A stretch of DNA of 64,000 nucleotides from Flavivirga spongiicola (GCF_030540825.1 NZ_JAUOEO010000001.1:3361001-3425000); one strand, 5' to 3'. Positions 16,381 to 26,153 are shown, counted from the stretch's first letter. Numbers and translations are program-made. The notes: generated by a model not told the origin, from the sequence alone.

Positions 16381-17055
16381 TTAGTTTTGATCAAGGCTTA
16401 TTTTTATATTGGTAAAGTTAAGATTCCAGTTGGCTTCTGTTTTTTTATGATCTAGAGCAATCTTAATACCACTAAAATCCTGATAGTTTTCAAAGGTTGT
16501 AATCATAGAAGGTTTGTTAGAATTGCCTTCTCTGAAAATCCATTCTTTAATTAAGAAGTCGTCTCCATAATAGATGTCGTAAGCATCCCCTGGGGTGTAA
16601 CCGCCTTTTTTAGAATAGGTTAAGGTTATTTTGTTCATTTCTATTTTGCTAATTGGAGCGATTTCTTTTTTAGATTCAGAAATACTTAGGCCTTCATCCC
16701 AAATGAGTTGAAATGGTACTAATAACCAGTATTTGTCGTTTATAAAACCACTATCTGTTTTGGTTAAAGTTGAATCCATTTTAGTTCTATTATAACTAAT
16801 GGTATCATTTTTACTTATGGCAATAACATTATTTGTTTTAGGTTCCCAAGTCCAGGTTCTTTCAAAATGACTACTGTCTCTATCAACATTAAAAGTGAAA
16901 TTAATACTGGCTACATGTTTCCAGTTTTCAAAACCGTGGGCATTAGCTATTTTTTCGGCAATAGTAAGTGGTTTAACTTCAGGTACTTTTTCTTGTTTTT
17001 GTTTGCACGAAAAACTTAATGACGTGATGAGAACAATGCGAATATATTTTTTCAT
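16381..17055 (-). CDS. Predicted lipoprotein of unknown function
   Basis: A 224-residue protein with a lipoprotein signal peptide (MKKYIRIVLITSLSFSC, lipobox LSFS-C with Cys17), so it should be anchored in an envelope membrane. The mature part is rich in aromatic residues and beta strands (FERTWTWEPKTNNV, PSMITTFENYQDFSGIKIAL), like the periplasmic outer-membrane-lipoprotein-type beta folds seen in many Bacteroidota lipoproteins. I cannot assign a family. It is a single gene with convergent and divergent neighbours. Confidence 0.85.
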   Translation of the reverse strand: MKKYIRIVLITSLSFSCKQKQEKVPEVKPLTIAEKIANAHGFENWKHVASINFTFNVDRDSSHFERTWTWEPKTNNVIAISKNDTISYNRTKMDSTLTKTDSGFINDKYWLLVPFQLIWDEGLSISESKKEIAPISKIEMNKITLTYSKKGGYTPGDAYDIYYGDDFLIKEWIFREGNSNKPSMITTFENYQDFSGIKIALDHKKTEANWNLNFTNIKISLDQN

Positions 17056-17125
17056 AATCTAAATTTTAAACAAAGATATTGAACATTCAATAAGATGTTT
17101 TATCTTGGAGGATTAAATTTTTATT

Positions 17126-17926
17126 ATGGATACTAATGCTGTTTATTTTAATGCCAATAAAGCGACCTGGAATGATAAAGTAAAAGTACATGCTAAAAGC
17201 GATATGTATGATTTAGATGCTTTTAAGAAAGGTAAATCTTCTTTAATGCCTTATGAGTTAGAAGCTTTAGGAAATGTAAAAGGTAAATCGCTTCTACATT
17301 TACAATGTCATTTTGGGCAGGATACATTAAGTTGGAGCAGGTTAGGAGCCAAATCTACTGGTGTCGATTTAAGCGATGAAGGTATTAAGTTAGCACAAAG
17401 TTTAAATACGGAATTAAACTTAGATGCTGAATTTGTTTGCTGTAATGTTTTAAATACGTCAGATTTTATAAAAGATACATTTGATATTGTTTTTACAAGT
17501 TATGGGGTGATTGGATGGTTACCCGATTTAAAACCCTGGGGACAAATGATTGCTGAACGTTTAAAAAAAGGTGGTACATTTTTTATGGCAGAATTTCACC
17601 CTATAGTTTGGATGTTTGATTATTTAGAAGATAAACCGTTTATGAAATATGGTTATATGCAAACCGATGTCATTTATGAGGAATATGAAGGGACTTATGC
17701 AAATCAAGAATCAAAGATGGTGAGTAAAGAATATGGATGGAATCATGGTTTGGGTGAAGTGATTTCTGCTTTAACTGAAGCGGGTTTGCATATAGAGTAT
17801 TTAAAGGAATATGATGAAAGCCCCTATGATGTTTTGCCGGATTTAGAGAAAACCGAATCAGGTATGTATGTTACTAAGGATAAATTATATCCATTGATTT
17901 TTACATTGAAAGCAACTAAAAGATAA
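17126..17926 (+). CDS. Class I SAM-dependent methyltransferase
   Basis: A 266-residue cytosolic methyltransferase of the Methyltransf_11/25 kind. Motif I is LLHLQCHFGQDTLSWSRLGA (about 54-73) followed by the acidic GVDLSDEG (about 77-84), then VLNTSDFIKDTFDIVFTSYG and a GGTFFMAEFHP strand. The substrate is not evident; relatives include small-molecule and tRNA-like methyltransferases. It stands alone, divergent from the lipoprotein gene across a 70-bp gap. Confidence 0.88.
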   Translation: MDTNAVYFNANKATWNDKVKVHAKSDMYDLDAFKKGKSSLMPYELEALGNVKGKSLLHLQCHFGQDTLSWSRLGAKSTGVDLSDEGIKLAQSLNTELNLDAEFVCCNVLNTSDFIKDTFDIVFTSYGVIGWLPDLKPWGQMIAERLKKGGTFFMAEFHPIVWMFDYLEDKPFMKYGYMQTDVIYEEYEGTYANQESKMVSKEYGWNHGLGEVISALTEAGLHIEYLKEYDESPYDVLPDLEKTESGMYVTKDKLYPLIFTLKATKR

Positions 17927-17965
17927 GATTACTTTACCTAAATTCAACGTTTAATTAAGTTTATG

Positions 17966-18007
17966 TCTGGTCGAGCCTTTTGACTCCGCTCAAGACAGGC
18001 TAGATCG
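17966..18007. repeat. Dispersed repeat of the TTGAGCG-GAGTC type
   Basis: GGTCGAGCCTTTTGACTCCG continuing CTCAAGACAGG resembles, in reverse complement, the CATTGAACGCAGTCGAAATG element at 37374-37397. Such elements are frequent between flavobacterial genes. Confidence 0.5.
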
Positions 18008-18123
18008 ATATACCTATTTTATGAAATTGTAAGCTAACAACCTTTCACTTGTAGCTTCATTTTATATTGCAATAATGTTAGAGGAGACAAATAGCAATAA
18101 GATTCAGATTTATAATGTTGTGT

Positions 18124-18780
18124 TTAATGATTATCTTTTAATAGTTCAGGGAATTTAGCTTTAAACCTATTTAATCTGGGGATAGATACATTTCTTATAT
18201 AGCTATTGTTAGGGTGTAATCTTTCATAATTTTGATGATAATCTTCGGCAATCCAAAATTTTTGAAACGGATAGACTTCAGCGGCAATTTTAGCACCCAA
18301 TTTTTTTGCTAAAGCTTCTTTTTTCTTTAAAATAATTTGTTTTTGTACCTCATTTTGATAAAAAATAATAGAACGGTATTGAGAGCCTCTATCATTACCT
18401 TGTCCGTTTACTTGTGTTACGTTTTGTGACCCAAAATACACATCAACCAAAGTTTCAAAATTGACAATTTTGGGGTCGTAAATAATTTCAACAGCTTCAG
18501 CATGTCCTGTTCTTCCTGTGTTACTTCCTGCATAAGTTGGGTTTTTTGTATGTCCGCCAGAATATCCAGAAATGGATTCTTCAACGCCTTTTACACTTTC
18601 ATAAATCGCTTCTACACACCAAAAACAACCACTGGCAAAATAAGCTCTGGCTTTTCCATTTTGTAATGAAACTTCAATAGGTTCTGCATTAATGACTGCT
18701 TGTTGTTTTGAGTTGACTTGTGCTGTATTGTGACAATTAAATAATAGTACAAAAGCAAAAAAGACGATCCATTTTTTCAT
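18124..18780 (-). CDS. msrA: Peptide-methionine (S)-S-oxide reductase, lipoprotein form
   Basis: Reduces the S-epimer of methionine sulfoxide in oxidised proteins. The 218-residue protein has the catalytic Cys52 in FASGCFWCVEAIY, then GYSGGHTKNPTY and TGRTGHAEAVEIIYDP, all diagnostic of MsrA. A lipoprotein signal precedes it (LLFN-C, Cys16), so it is expected to act in the cell envelope rather than the cytosol, repairing periplasmic or surface proteins. No msrB gene is adjacent. Confidence 0.95.
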   Translation of the reverse strand: MKKWIVFFAFVLLFNCHNTAQVNSKQQAVINAEPIEVSLQNGKARAYFASGCFWCVEAIYESVKGVEESISGYSGGHTKNPTYAGSNTGRTGHAEAVEIIYDPKIVNFETLVDVYFGSQNVTQVNGQGNDRGSQYRSIIFYQNEVQKQIILKKKEALAKKLGAKIAAEVYPFQKFWIAEDYHQNYERLHPNNSYIRNVSIPRLNRFKAKFPELLKDNH

Positions 18781-18985
18781 AGCGATAATTTTTCTTTTTT
18801 TAATAGACGTATAAAAATACGAAACCTTAAATAGTTTTGTTTTTATTTATAAAATAGCATTAAAAGTACTATGCATAATTTCTTATATTGTACAAACAAA
18901 TTTTTTATATTAACTATGTTAATAGTCAGAAAACAAAAGCTATATATAACTATTACTAATCATAATAAAATTATTTAAACAAAGT

Positions 18986-20806
18986 ATGAAGAAACTTTTA
19001 TCTATCTTAGTTATTCTGGGGTGTTCAACCTCAATGTTTGCCCAAAATGATGTATTATGTGGAATAGATGGTATACATAAAAAGTTAATGAAAATAGATG
19101 CTTCTTACAAAGCAAGGTTTGAAGACAATGAGAAAAAAGTCAGAAATAAAATATTAACCAATAAGGCTAACAAAAAATTAAGTACAACTCAATATACAAT
19201 TCCAGTGGTTGTACATGTTATTCATTTAGGAGAATCGGTTGGAACAGGAACAAATATTAGCGACGCTCAAATTCAAAGCGCCATTGATAATTTGAATACT
19301 GCTTATTCTGGATCAGGAAGTTACATAACCGATATGAACATTGATTTTGTATTAGCGAAAAGAGATGGAGATTGTAATCCTTCAACTGGTATTATTAGAG
19401 TTGATGGCTCTGGCACATCAGATTATGCTACACAGGGACTCACCTATAATGGTGTAGGTAGTGATAATGAGCTGTTAATAAAAGATCTTAGTAGATACCC
19501 TAGAGACGAATTTTATAATATATGGATTGTTAGTGAAATTAATAATAACGGAGCTGGTTCTGGTTTACAGGGATTTGCTTATTTTCCAGGATCAAGTTAT
19601 AATCTTGATGGAGCAGTAATATTATATAATGCTTTTGGTTATGACCCTAGTGGGGTTCTAGGTTATGAATTAAAATCATACACAGATAGTAACGCTATTG
19701 CAATACATGAAATGGGGCATGCTTTTAGATTATACCATACTTTTAAAGGTGATGATTCAAATAATGATGATACAGCAGATCAATGTCCTGTAAACACAGA
19801 TCCTAGTAGTGATGGTGATGCTTGTGCGGATACAGATCCACATAGGAGAAATGATGGGAATTGTGGCAGCTCAGGAGAAACATGTGCAGGAGCAGGAACA
19901 GATTTAGGAGATGTGGTAACCAATTTTATGGCCTATTCTAATGAAAGTTGTCAGGTTAAGTTTTCTAATGATCAAAGAGAAAGAGCAAGAACTGCTTTGG
20001 AAACTACAAGATGGTCTTTAATAAATTCTTCTGGAGGTGAAACACCTACTACTTCAATACCTACAACTACATTATCTTCCACACCTGTAACTCAAAACCT
20101 AGCTTTTGGTTCTGGTGTAGGCATACATGGACTGACCTTAGATACTACAACTTATAGTTCTGGTAGTGCTGCTTACGATGGAGGCTATCATGAAAATGCA
20201 TGTAGTCATTTTGATATAAGTAGTAGCAATACATATGATATTACTGTGAGAACTGGGGGAGTTAATGTTGAAAATGTAAAAGTTTATATTGATTATAATA
20301 ATGATGGTGATTTTGTTGATGCAGAGGAAGAAATATTTAGTAGTGTATCTATAGATGAAACGCATACAGGTACTTTTACAGTGCCTGCTATATCGTCAAA
20401 TGTAATTGCAAATACGCCATTATGGGTAAGGGTAATTAGTGATTATGCGCCTTTGTCAACGAATGTTATAACAGGACCAGATTATTCTCCTAACCTTGGA
20501 CAGGTTGAAGATTTCCCAGTAGTAATTTCTAGTTCTTTAAGTGTAAATGAAAATGAATTATTCAATGATTTATTAAAAATATTCCCTAATCCAACTTATG
20601 GTGAGTTTATTTTAAATTATAACGGAGGCTTAAATTTAGAACAGTTAAGTGTTTATAATATTATAGGTAAGGAAGTAACTTCAGTATCGTTAAAGGGGTT
20701 TGCCAAGAGTAAAAAGATTGATTTGTCAAATATTGAGGCTGGTGTATATTTTGTTACAATTAAATCAAGAGAATTAAAAGTGACTAAAAAGATTATTATA
20801 AAATAA
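18986..20806 (+). CDS. Secreted M43 (pappalysin-type) metalloprotease with GEVED and T9SS sorting domains
   Basis: A 606-residue exported zinc protease. A signal peptide (1-19) precedes a propeptide-like region. The metzincin site is HEMGHAFRLYH (His241, His245, His251), followed by cysteine-rich loops and the Met-turn NFMAYS. A GEVED-type beta domain (about 370-510) has the acidic DYNNDGDFVDAEEE and ends GQVEDFPV. The last about 75 residues, starting LKIFPNPTYGEF and ending with a basic stretch, are a type A Por/T9SS sorting domain. It should be secreted by the type IX system and released or surface-anchored, probably for extracellular protein digestion. Confidence 0.95.
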   Translation: MKKLLSILVILGCSTSMFAQNDVLCGIDGIHKKLMKIDASYKARFEDNEKKVRNKILTNKANKKLSTTQYTIPVVVHVIHLGESVGTGTNISDAQIQSAIDNLNTAYSGSGSYITDMNIDFVLAKRDGDCNPSTGIIRVDGSGTSDYATQGLTYNGVGSDNELLIKDLSRYPRDEFYNIWIVSEINNNGAGSGLQGFAYFPGSSYNLDGAVILYNAFGYDPSGVLGYELKSYTDSNAIAIHEMGHAFRLYHTFKGDDSNNDDTADQCPVNTDPSSDGDACADTDPHRRNDGNCGSSGETCAGAGTDLGDVVTNFMAYSNESCQVKFSNDQRERARTALETTRWSLINSSGGETPTTSIPTTTLSSTPVTQNLAFGSGVGIHGLTLDTTTYSSGSAAYDGGYHENACSHFDISSSNTYDITVRTGGVNVENVKVYIDYNNDGDFVDAEEEIFSSVSIDETHTGTFTVPAISSNVIANTPLWVRVISDYAPLSTNVITGPDYSPNLGQVEDFPVVISSSLSVNENELFNDLLKIFPNPTYGEFILNYNGGLNLEQLSVYNIIGKEVTSVSLKGFAKSKKIDLSNIEAGVYFVTIKSRELKVTKKIIIK

Positions 20807-20822
20807 AAAAAGTTATTAAATA

Positions 20823-20851
20823 AAAAAACCTTCAATATTGAAGGTTTTTTT
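20823..20851. terminator. Strong intrinsic terminator, convergent genes
   Basis: A perfect palindrome (AACCTTCAATATTGAAGGTT extended by A and T tracts) between the M43 protease gene and the converging coiled-coil gene. It can serve both strands. Confidence 0.88.
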
Positions 20852-20869
20852 ATTTAAATTTATAATGGA

Positions 20870-21649
20870 TTATAGTTTTGAAAACATTTTTTCCATTTTT
20901 GCTTTTTGTTCTTCAGCTAAAGCGGCATCTACCAAAATTCTACCACTATGCTCATCTGTAATTACTTTTTTACGAGAAGCAATTTCTACCTGTACTTGCG
21001 GTGGTATTGTAAAGAAAGACCCTCCTGAAGCACCTCTTTCAATTGGCACAACAGCTAAACCGTTTTTAACATTTACACGAATTCTATTATAAGCAGCTAC
21101 TAAACGCTCTTCAATTTGAGTTTTGTAAGCTTCCGATTTTTCGATTAAAGCTTGCTCTTCTTTTTCAGTTTCAGATAAAATGGCATCTAACTCACCTTTT
21201 TTGTGCTTTAAATGCGTTTCACGCTCTTTTAAACGGCCTTTCGTCTCAGCAATGACTTCTTTTTTCTGCTCAATTTGAACCTTAAATTCTTTAATATGTT
21301 TTTCAGCTAGTTCAATTTCTAATTCTTGAAATTCAACTTCTTTAGTTAAAGAATTATATTCTCTGTTATTTCTAACATTTTTTTGTTGCTCACTGTACTT
21401 CTTTATTAAAGCTTTAGATTCTTCAATAAGGTTTTTCTTTGAAGTAATATCATTATCGATTACTTCTAAACTTGCAACAAGTTTTTCTAATCTTATGTTT
21501 AGTCCAGCAACTTCATCTTCTAAATCACGAACTTCTAAAGGAAGTTCTCCACGAACATTTCTGATTTCATCTATACGAGAATCGATTAGTTGTAAATCGT
21601 ATAAAGCTCTTAAGCGCTCTTCTACAGTTACTTCTTTCTTTTTAGCCAT
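20870..21649 (-). CDS. Coiled-coil protein of the C4 zinc-ribbon (CT398-like) family lacking its cysteines
   Basis: A 259-residue protein. Residues about 10-190 form a long coiled coil, and the C-terminal domain aligns with the zinc ribbon of the CT398/zf-RING_7 family (GGSFFTIPPQVQVEIASRKK ... HSGRILVD). In typical members that domain has two CxxC pairs; here no cysteine remains (positions are RGASGG and TDEHSG), so it cannot bind zinc the same way. Function is uncertain; family members have been linked to flagellar or secretion chaperoning and nucleic acid binding. It is three bases downstream of the Nif3-like gene and likely cotranscribed, a pairing common in Bacteroidota. Confidence 0.88.
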   Translation of the reverse strand: MAKKKEVTVEERLRALYDLQLIDSRIDEIRNVRGELPLEVRDLEDEVAGLNIRLEKLVASLEVIDNDITSKKNLIEESKALIKKYSEQQKNVRNNREYNSLTKEVEFQELEIELAEKHIKEFKVQIEQKKEVIAETKGRLKERETHLKHKKGELDAILSETEKEEQALIEKSEAYKTQIEERLVAAYNRIRVNVKNGLAVVPIERGASGGSFFTIPPQVQVEIASRKKVITDEHSGRILVDAALAEEQKAKMEKMFSKL

Positions 21650-21652
21650 ACT

Positions 21653-22747
21653 TTAAAAATACTTAACAGGATTGGTAGTTATCTTTGATAAAACGACTGC
21701 AAAATTAGTGATTTTTTTTGTAAGATATACTACTAAAAAGTTTTTTGTGAACTGTTCGCTTTCATAATGCCCTATATCTGCCAAAAGAATGCGGTTTTCT
21801 GCAGTAAAAAAGTCATGATATTTTAAATCTGAAGTTATAAAGACATCAGCACCAGATGCTTTAGCTGATTCAATGGCAAAACTACCAGACCCTCCCAAAA
21901 CGGCTATTCTTTTTATTGGTTTGTTTAAAAATGAAGAATGTCTAATACATGCTGTATTCATTTTTGTTTTTAAATAATTTAAGAAACTAGATTCGTCCAT
22001 GGGTTCTTTTAATTCACCAATCATACCCATACCAATGCTTTGGTTTTTATTTTCAATAGTGGTTATTTCATAAGCAACTTCTTCATAGCTATGTGAATCA
22101 AAAAGAGTTTTGATAACTTTTGATTCTAAATGTTTAGCGTATGTAATCGTAATTTTAGTTTCTATTTCGGTATGTGTTTTTCCTTTTTCTCCTTTTGTTG
22201 GGTTGGAGCTTTCATTACCATTAAAGGTACCATAACCTTCTACATTAAAACTACAATCGTTATAATTGCCAATGCTTCCTGCTCCTACATTAAATATAGC
22301 AGTTCGTAATTTTTCAGCTTCATCTTTTGGCACATAAGTAGTTAGTTTTTTAATCGTTTCAGATTGTGGAATTAAAATATGCTTATTAGTTAGTTCTAAT
22401 TGATTACAAATGATATCGTTTACACCTTGCAACGCATTATCAAGAGCTGTATGCATGCTGTAAATAGCAATGTCATGTTTTATAGCTTTCATAACAACAC
22501 GCTCCACATAATTCTTGCCCGTTAGTTTTTTTAAGCCTTTAAAAATAATGGGATGAAAACTAACTATAAGATTACAGTTTTCTTTTATAGCTTCATCTAT
22601 AACAGCCTCGAGTGTATCTAATGTAATAAGTACACCTGTTATTTTTTCATTTTTGTTACCAACTAAAAGCCCAACATTGTCAAAATCTTCAGCGTAAGCT
22701 AATGGCGCTAATTCTTCTAAGTGGTTAATAACGTCTTGAACAATCAT
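21653..22747 (-). CDS. Nif3-like dinuclear metal-centre protein (YqfO/GTP cyclohydrolase I type 2 family)
   Basis: A 364-residue protein of the Nif3 family, forming a toroidal hexamer with a dinuclear metal site. Seen are LAYAEDFDNVGLLVGN (about 15-30), IVSFHPIIFKGLK with a metal-ligand His, YSMHTALDNALQGVND, an inserted PII/CutA-like middle domain (about 125-230) and the C-terminal VFITSDLKYHDFFTAE with metal ligands. The biochemical function is not settled despite the GTP cyclohydrolase label. I start at the ATG at 22747, since an upstream ATG at 22768 only adds MNLNTNT. The start lies 47 bp from the divergent lpxK start. Confidence 0.9.
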   Translation of the reverse strand: MIVQDVINHLEELAPLAYAEDFDNVGLLVGNKNEKITGVLITLDTLEAVIDEAIKENCNLIVSFHPIIFKGLKKLTGKNYVERVVMKAIKHDIAIYSMHTALDNALQGVNDIICNQLELTNKHILIPQSETIKKLTTYVPKDEAEKLRTAIFNVGAGSIGNYNDCSFNVEGYGTFNGNESSNPTKGEKGKTHTEIETKITITYAKHLESKVIKTLFDSHSYEEVAYEITTIENKNQSIGMGMIGELKEPMDESSFLNYLKTKMNTACIRHSSFLNKPIKRIAVLGGSGSFAIESAKASGADVFITSDLKYHDFFTAENRILLADIGHYESEQFTKNFLVVYLTKKITNFAVVLSKITTNPVKYF

Positions 22748-22793
22748 AGTATTTGTGTTTAAATTCAAAGATAAAATAATTACATTCGTTGTG

Positions 22794-23807
22794 ATGAATT
22801 TTTTACGTTACATTTTGTTCCCCATTGTTCCTATTTACTATTTAGTAACATGGCTAAGGAACAAGTTATATGATTTAGGAATTAAAAAGTCTGTATCTTA
22901 TAATTTTCCTGTGGTTTGTGTTGGTAATTTAAGTGTTGGAGGTACTGGAAAAACCCCTATGATTGAGTATTTAGTAGATCTTTTAAAACATGATTATCTG
23001 ATAGCTACCTTAAGCCGTGGTTATAAGCGGAAAACAGAAGGGTTTCAATTGGCAAATAAGGATTCTACTGCTGAATCCATAGGGGATGAGCCTTTTCAGT
23101 TTTATAATAAGTTTAAAAAGAATATTCTGGTAGCGGTTGATGCAGACAGAAATAATGGGATTAAGCAATTACAATCCATTGATAATCAACCGGAAATTAT
23201 TTTACTTGATGATGCTTTTCAGCACAGAAAGGTAAAAGCTGGATTTAATATTTTACTAACTACTTATAACAACCCGTATTTTAAAGATATTGTTTTGCCC
23301 ACTGGTAATTTACGTGAGCCTAGAAACGGTGCAAAACGAGCTCATATTATTATTGTGACTAAATGTCCAAAAGATTTAGGTGATGCCGAAAAGAATGCCA
23401 TCTTGCAACAAGTGAATCCAGAAAGTAACCAGCATGTGTTTTTTAGTTCAATTTGCTATTCAAATAATGTTGTTTCAAATAATACTACGAAGCCTATTGA
23501 AGATTTGGGAAATTTTACTTTGGTTACTGGTATTGCTAATGCATCTCCTTTAGTTAATTTTTTAAATGAGAAAGGTTTAAAGTTTGAACATTTAAATTTT
23601 AAAGATCATCATGAATTTTTAAAACAAGATATTCTTGATCTAAATAAAAAAGAATTGATAGTGACTACAGAAAAGGATTTTATGCGTTTAAAACAATACG
23701 AATCTTTAAGACACAAATTGTTCTATCTACCAATTAGCGTTGTCATTAATGATGAAGTTAAAATAAATAAGTTGATAAAAGATTTTTTAACTCGCATTAT
23801 TCATTAG
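22794..23807 (+). CDS. lpxK: Tetraacyldisaccharide 4'-kinase
   Basis: An inner-membrane enzyme that phosphorylates the 4' position of the lipid A disaccharide precursor with ATP. The 337-residue protein has an N-terminal membrane-interface helix (MNFLRYILFPIVPIYYLVTWL), the P-loop VGNLSVGGTGKTPM (about 45-58), TLSRGYKR, the DEP and DDAFQHRKV catalytic regions and a C-terminal TTEKDFMRL. I choose the ATG at 22794; the upstream in-frame ATG at 22755 adds residues with no counterpart in the family. Its presence supports a lipid A-bearing Gram-negative envelope. Confidence 0.94.
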   Translation: MNFLRYILFPIVPIYYLVTWLRNKLYDLGIKKSVSYNFPVVCVGNLSVGGTGKTPMIEYLVDLLKHDYLIATLSRGYKRKTEGFQLANKDSTAESIGDEPFQFYNKFKKNILVAVDADRNNGIKQLQSIDNQPEIILLDDAFQHRKVKAGFNILLTTYNNPYFKDIVLPTGNLREPRNGAKRAHIIIVTKCPKDLGDAEKNAILQQVNPESNQHVFFSSICYSNNVVSNNTTKPIEDLGNFTLVTGIANASPLVNFLNEKGLKFEHLNFKDHHEFLKQDILDLNKKELIVTTEKDFMRLKQYESLRHKLFYLPISVVINDEVKINKLIKDFLTRIIH

Positions 23808-23840
23808 AACTTCGAAATGAAGGTTAAAATTTAAAAATAC

Positions 23841-23899
23841 AGTAAAGCGATAGATTTTGCAGTAATTTTAATCTGTAATAGATTTTCTAATGAATAATG
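23841..23899. repeat. Dispersed repeat, AGTAAAGCGATA family (copy 1)
   Basis: AGTAAAGCGATAGATTTTGC and the following about 40 bp align with 45420-45478 (about three quarters identical by eye). It lies between the ends of lpxK and the second hybrid kinase. No coding potential. Confidence 0.5.
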
Positions 23900-23909
23900 T
23901 GGGTTATAA

Positions 23910-26153
23910 CTAAGCTGTAGCAGAGCGATCATTATTTGCTGCTAAAGCATTGTAAAGTTTTTTCTCGAATTCTTCTTGTTTAAATGGTTTTGGAATAATA
24001 TCCGTAAAACCAGCTTCTTCAAATTCGTGCATTTTATCTTCAATGGTAACTGCAGTTAGAGCAAAAATAGTTAACTCCTTATCAAAAGATCGAACTCTTT
24101 TGGTAGCTTCCATACCACTGATGCCAGGCATATGAATATCCATTAAAATAATGTCGTACTTGTTAGCTTTAATCATTTCGACAGCTTCCTCACCATTATC
24201 TATAATATCACATTTAAGACTCATTTTAGTAAGAATCTTTTTGGTGATCATTTGATTGATTTTATTGTCTTCTACAACTAAAATCTTAACATTAGTCAAA
24301 TCTAATTCACTTGTATCTCCATCAAAATAGGCCACTGTATTTTCTTTCGCTTCTTCTACAGACGTGTATTCAAGAGGTATTTCAAAGTAGAATGTTGTGC
24401 CTTTTTCTAATTCACTTTTTACGTAAATTTTTCCTTTTAAAATATCGATTAACCCTTTTACTATGGATAGCCCTAAACCTGTACCACCATATTTACGATT
24501 TATTTGAATAGAGCCCTGTGAAAAGCTCTCAAACATATTGTCCTGTTTTTCTTGGCTAATACCAATACCATTATCTTCTACTTCAAAACGCAAGGAATAA
24601 ACACTTTCTTTTTCTTCTATTTTATAAACTCTAATCCAAATATCACCATCTTTAGTAAACTTGATAGAGTTACCAATTAAATTAATAAGAATTTGAGAAA
24701 TTTTTAATTGATCAGCAATGAAGTTTTCCGGTAAATCAGAATCGTACTCAAAATGAATTTTAATATTGTTATCTAACGCTGAATTGTTAAGTGCTAAAAC
24801 AATATTGTTTATTTTCTTTTTTAAGTTAAATGATTCGGGTTCAATATCAACTTTATTTGCTTCAATTTTATTTATTTGAAGAATATCGTTAATAAACGTT
24901 AAGAGATAATCTCCAGAAAATTTTAATGATTTTAAATGCTGAACTTGTTCAGGTTTTGGGTTTTCATCTAGTAGCATGTTGCTCAACCCGGTAACCGCAT
25001 AAAGAGGTGTGCGTAATTCATGAGTTACTGTAGATAAGAAATTGGCTTTGGTTTTTGATGCTAATTCCGCTTTCTCTTTAGCAATAATAAGTTCTCCATT
25101 TTTTTTATGAAGCATATTATTGGTTTTAAGTCTAATGTTATTGTTTTTGTAAAGCGATAAAGTTAGTAGTGATAAAATGGTAATTAAAGCAACACTTAAA
25201 ATAGAAATTAAAGTACCTAAATTTTTATCATCTTCGAATTTTTCTAATTGTTCTTCGATCTCATCATTCTTTTCTTTGGCTTGTTTTAATAAGTCTTTTG
25301 TTGCTTGATCTTGATCTTTTGAAGAATTTAAACGTATTAAGGCTCTTATGGAATCAGAAAGCTTTATATGCTTGGATAAATATATTCTAGAGAGCTCGAA
25401 ATCTTCTTTATCTTGATAAATATCACTAATAACGAAGTAGCCCTCATTGAGTATACTTTTCAGGTCGTTTTTTTTAGCAATCTCCAGACCTTCATTGGCT
25501 AAGGTTAAAGCTTTTTCGTAATCATTTAATTTTCTATAAATGATACCATGATTAATTAAGGCATTACTTAGAGTTTTTTTGTATTCACCTTTTTTTGCCT
25601 GTGCCACAGATTGTTCAATAATGTCCCTTGCTTTTTCATAATCTTTTAAAAACATATAAGTTTTACCTTCACATAAAAGAACTTCGGCCAAATTTTCATT
25701 TAAACCTTCTTCTTGAAATTTTGATTTCGCTGCGGTATAAGAGTCAAGTGCTTGTTTATAATTCTTTTTTGTTAAATAAACGTCTCCAAAAATTTTATAA
25801 GATTTACCTAGATTTTTGTTATCGTTAATAATTCTTTGTACTTCAATTGCTTTATTAAGATATTTTATAGCGTTATCTTCCTTTTCAATTATGAGTTGAA
25901 GTTTTCCTTTGATAGCATAAATAATCCCAATACTTTTTTTATTATCCGATTTTTCAGCCAATTTTAAGGCTTCATCTAGATTTTTTTGAGCATCGTAATA
26001 GTTGTATTTCTCCAACTCAACTTGGGCTTGCTCCATACGATAGTTAATTTCATTTTGCCGAATCTCAGGGTCGTCATCGATTGTTTTTTGCGACGAAGCA
26101 CTCAGGCTAAATAACATTACTATAATGTATATGTAGTTTTTAACTTGGGACAT
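23910..26153 (-). CDS. TPR-containing hybrid sensor histidine kinase/response regulator (second copy)
   Basis: A 747-residue paralogue of the kinase at 20-2296 with the same order: signal peptide, periplasmic TPR repeats (about 30-280), a coiled linker, a membrane segment (about 307-328), HisKA with His378 in HELRTPLYAV, a GHKL ATPase (NLIGNSIKF, DNGIGIS, GTGLGLS) and a receiver with Asp672 in LMDIHMPGISG. The TPR array here is longer and more regular (YEKARDIIEQSVAQAKKGEY and following). I use the ATG at 26153; an upstream ATG gives MLVIFNK before the signal peptide. It follows gap by 27 bp, so readthrough is possible. The output partner is unknown. Confidence 0.93.
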   Translation of the reverse strand: MSQVKNYIYIIVMLFSLSASSQKTIDDDPEIRQNEINYRMEQAQVELEKYNYYDAQKNLDEALKLAEKSDNKKSIGIIYAIKGKLQLIIEKEDNAIKYLNKAIEVQRIINDNKNLGKSYKIFGDVYLTKKNYKQALDSYTAAKSKFQEEGLNENLAEVLLCEGKTYMFLKDYEKARDIIEQSVAQAKKGEYKKTLSNALINHGIIYRKLNDYEKALTLANEGLEIAKKNDLKSILNEGYFVISDIYQDKEDFELSRIYLSKHIKLSDSIRALIRLNSSKDQDQATKDLLKQAKEKNDEIEEQLEKFEDDKNLGTLISILSVALITILSLLTLSLYKNNNIRLKTNNMLHKKNGELIIAKEKAELASKTKANFLSTVTHELRTPLYAVTGLSNMLLDENPKPEQVQHLKSLKFSGDYLLTFINDILQINKIEANKVDIEPESFNLKKKINNIVLALNNSALDNNIKIHFEYDSDLPENFIADQLKISQILINLIGNSIKFTKDGDIWIRVYKIEEKESVYSLRFEVEDNGIGISQEKQDNMFESFSQGSIQINRKYGGTGLGLSIVKGLIDILKGKIYVKSELEKGTTFYFEIPLEYTSVEEAKENTVAYFDGDTSELDLTNVKILVVEDNKINQMITKKILTKMSLKCDIIDNGEEAVEMIKANKYDIILMDIHMPGISGMEATKRVRSFDKELTIFALTAVTIEDKMHEFEEAGFTDIIPKPFKQEEFEKKLYNALAANNDRSATA

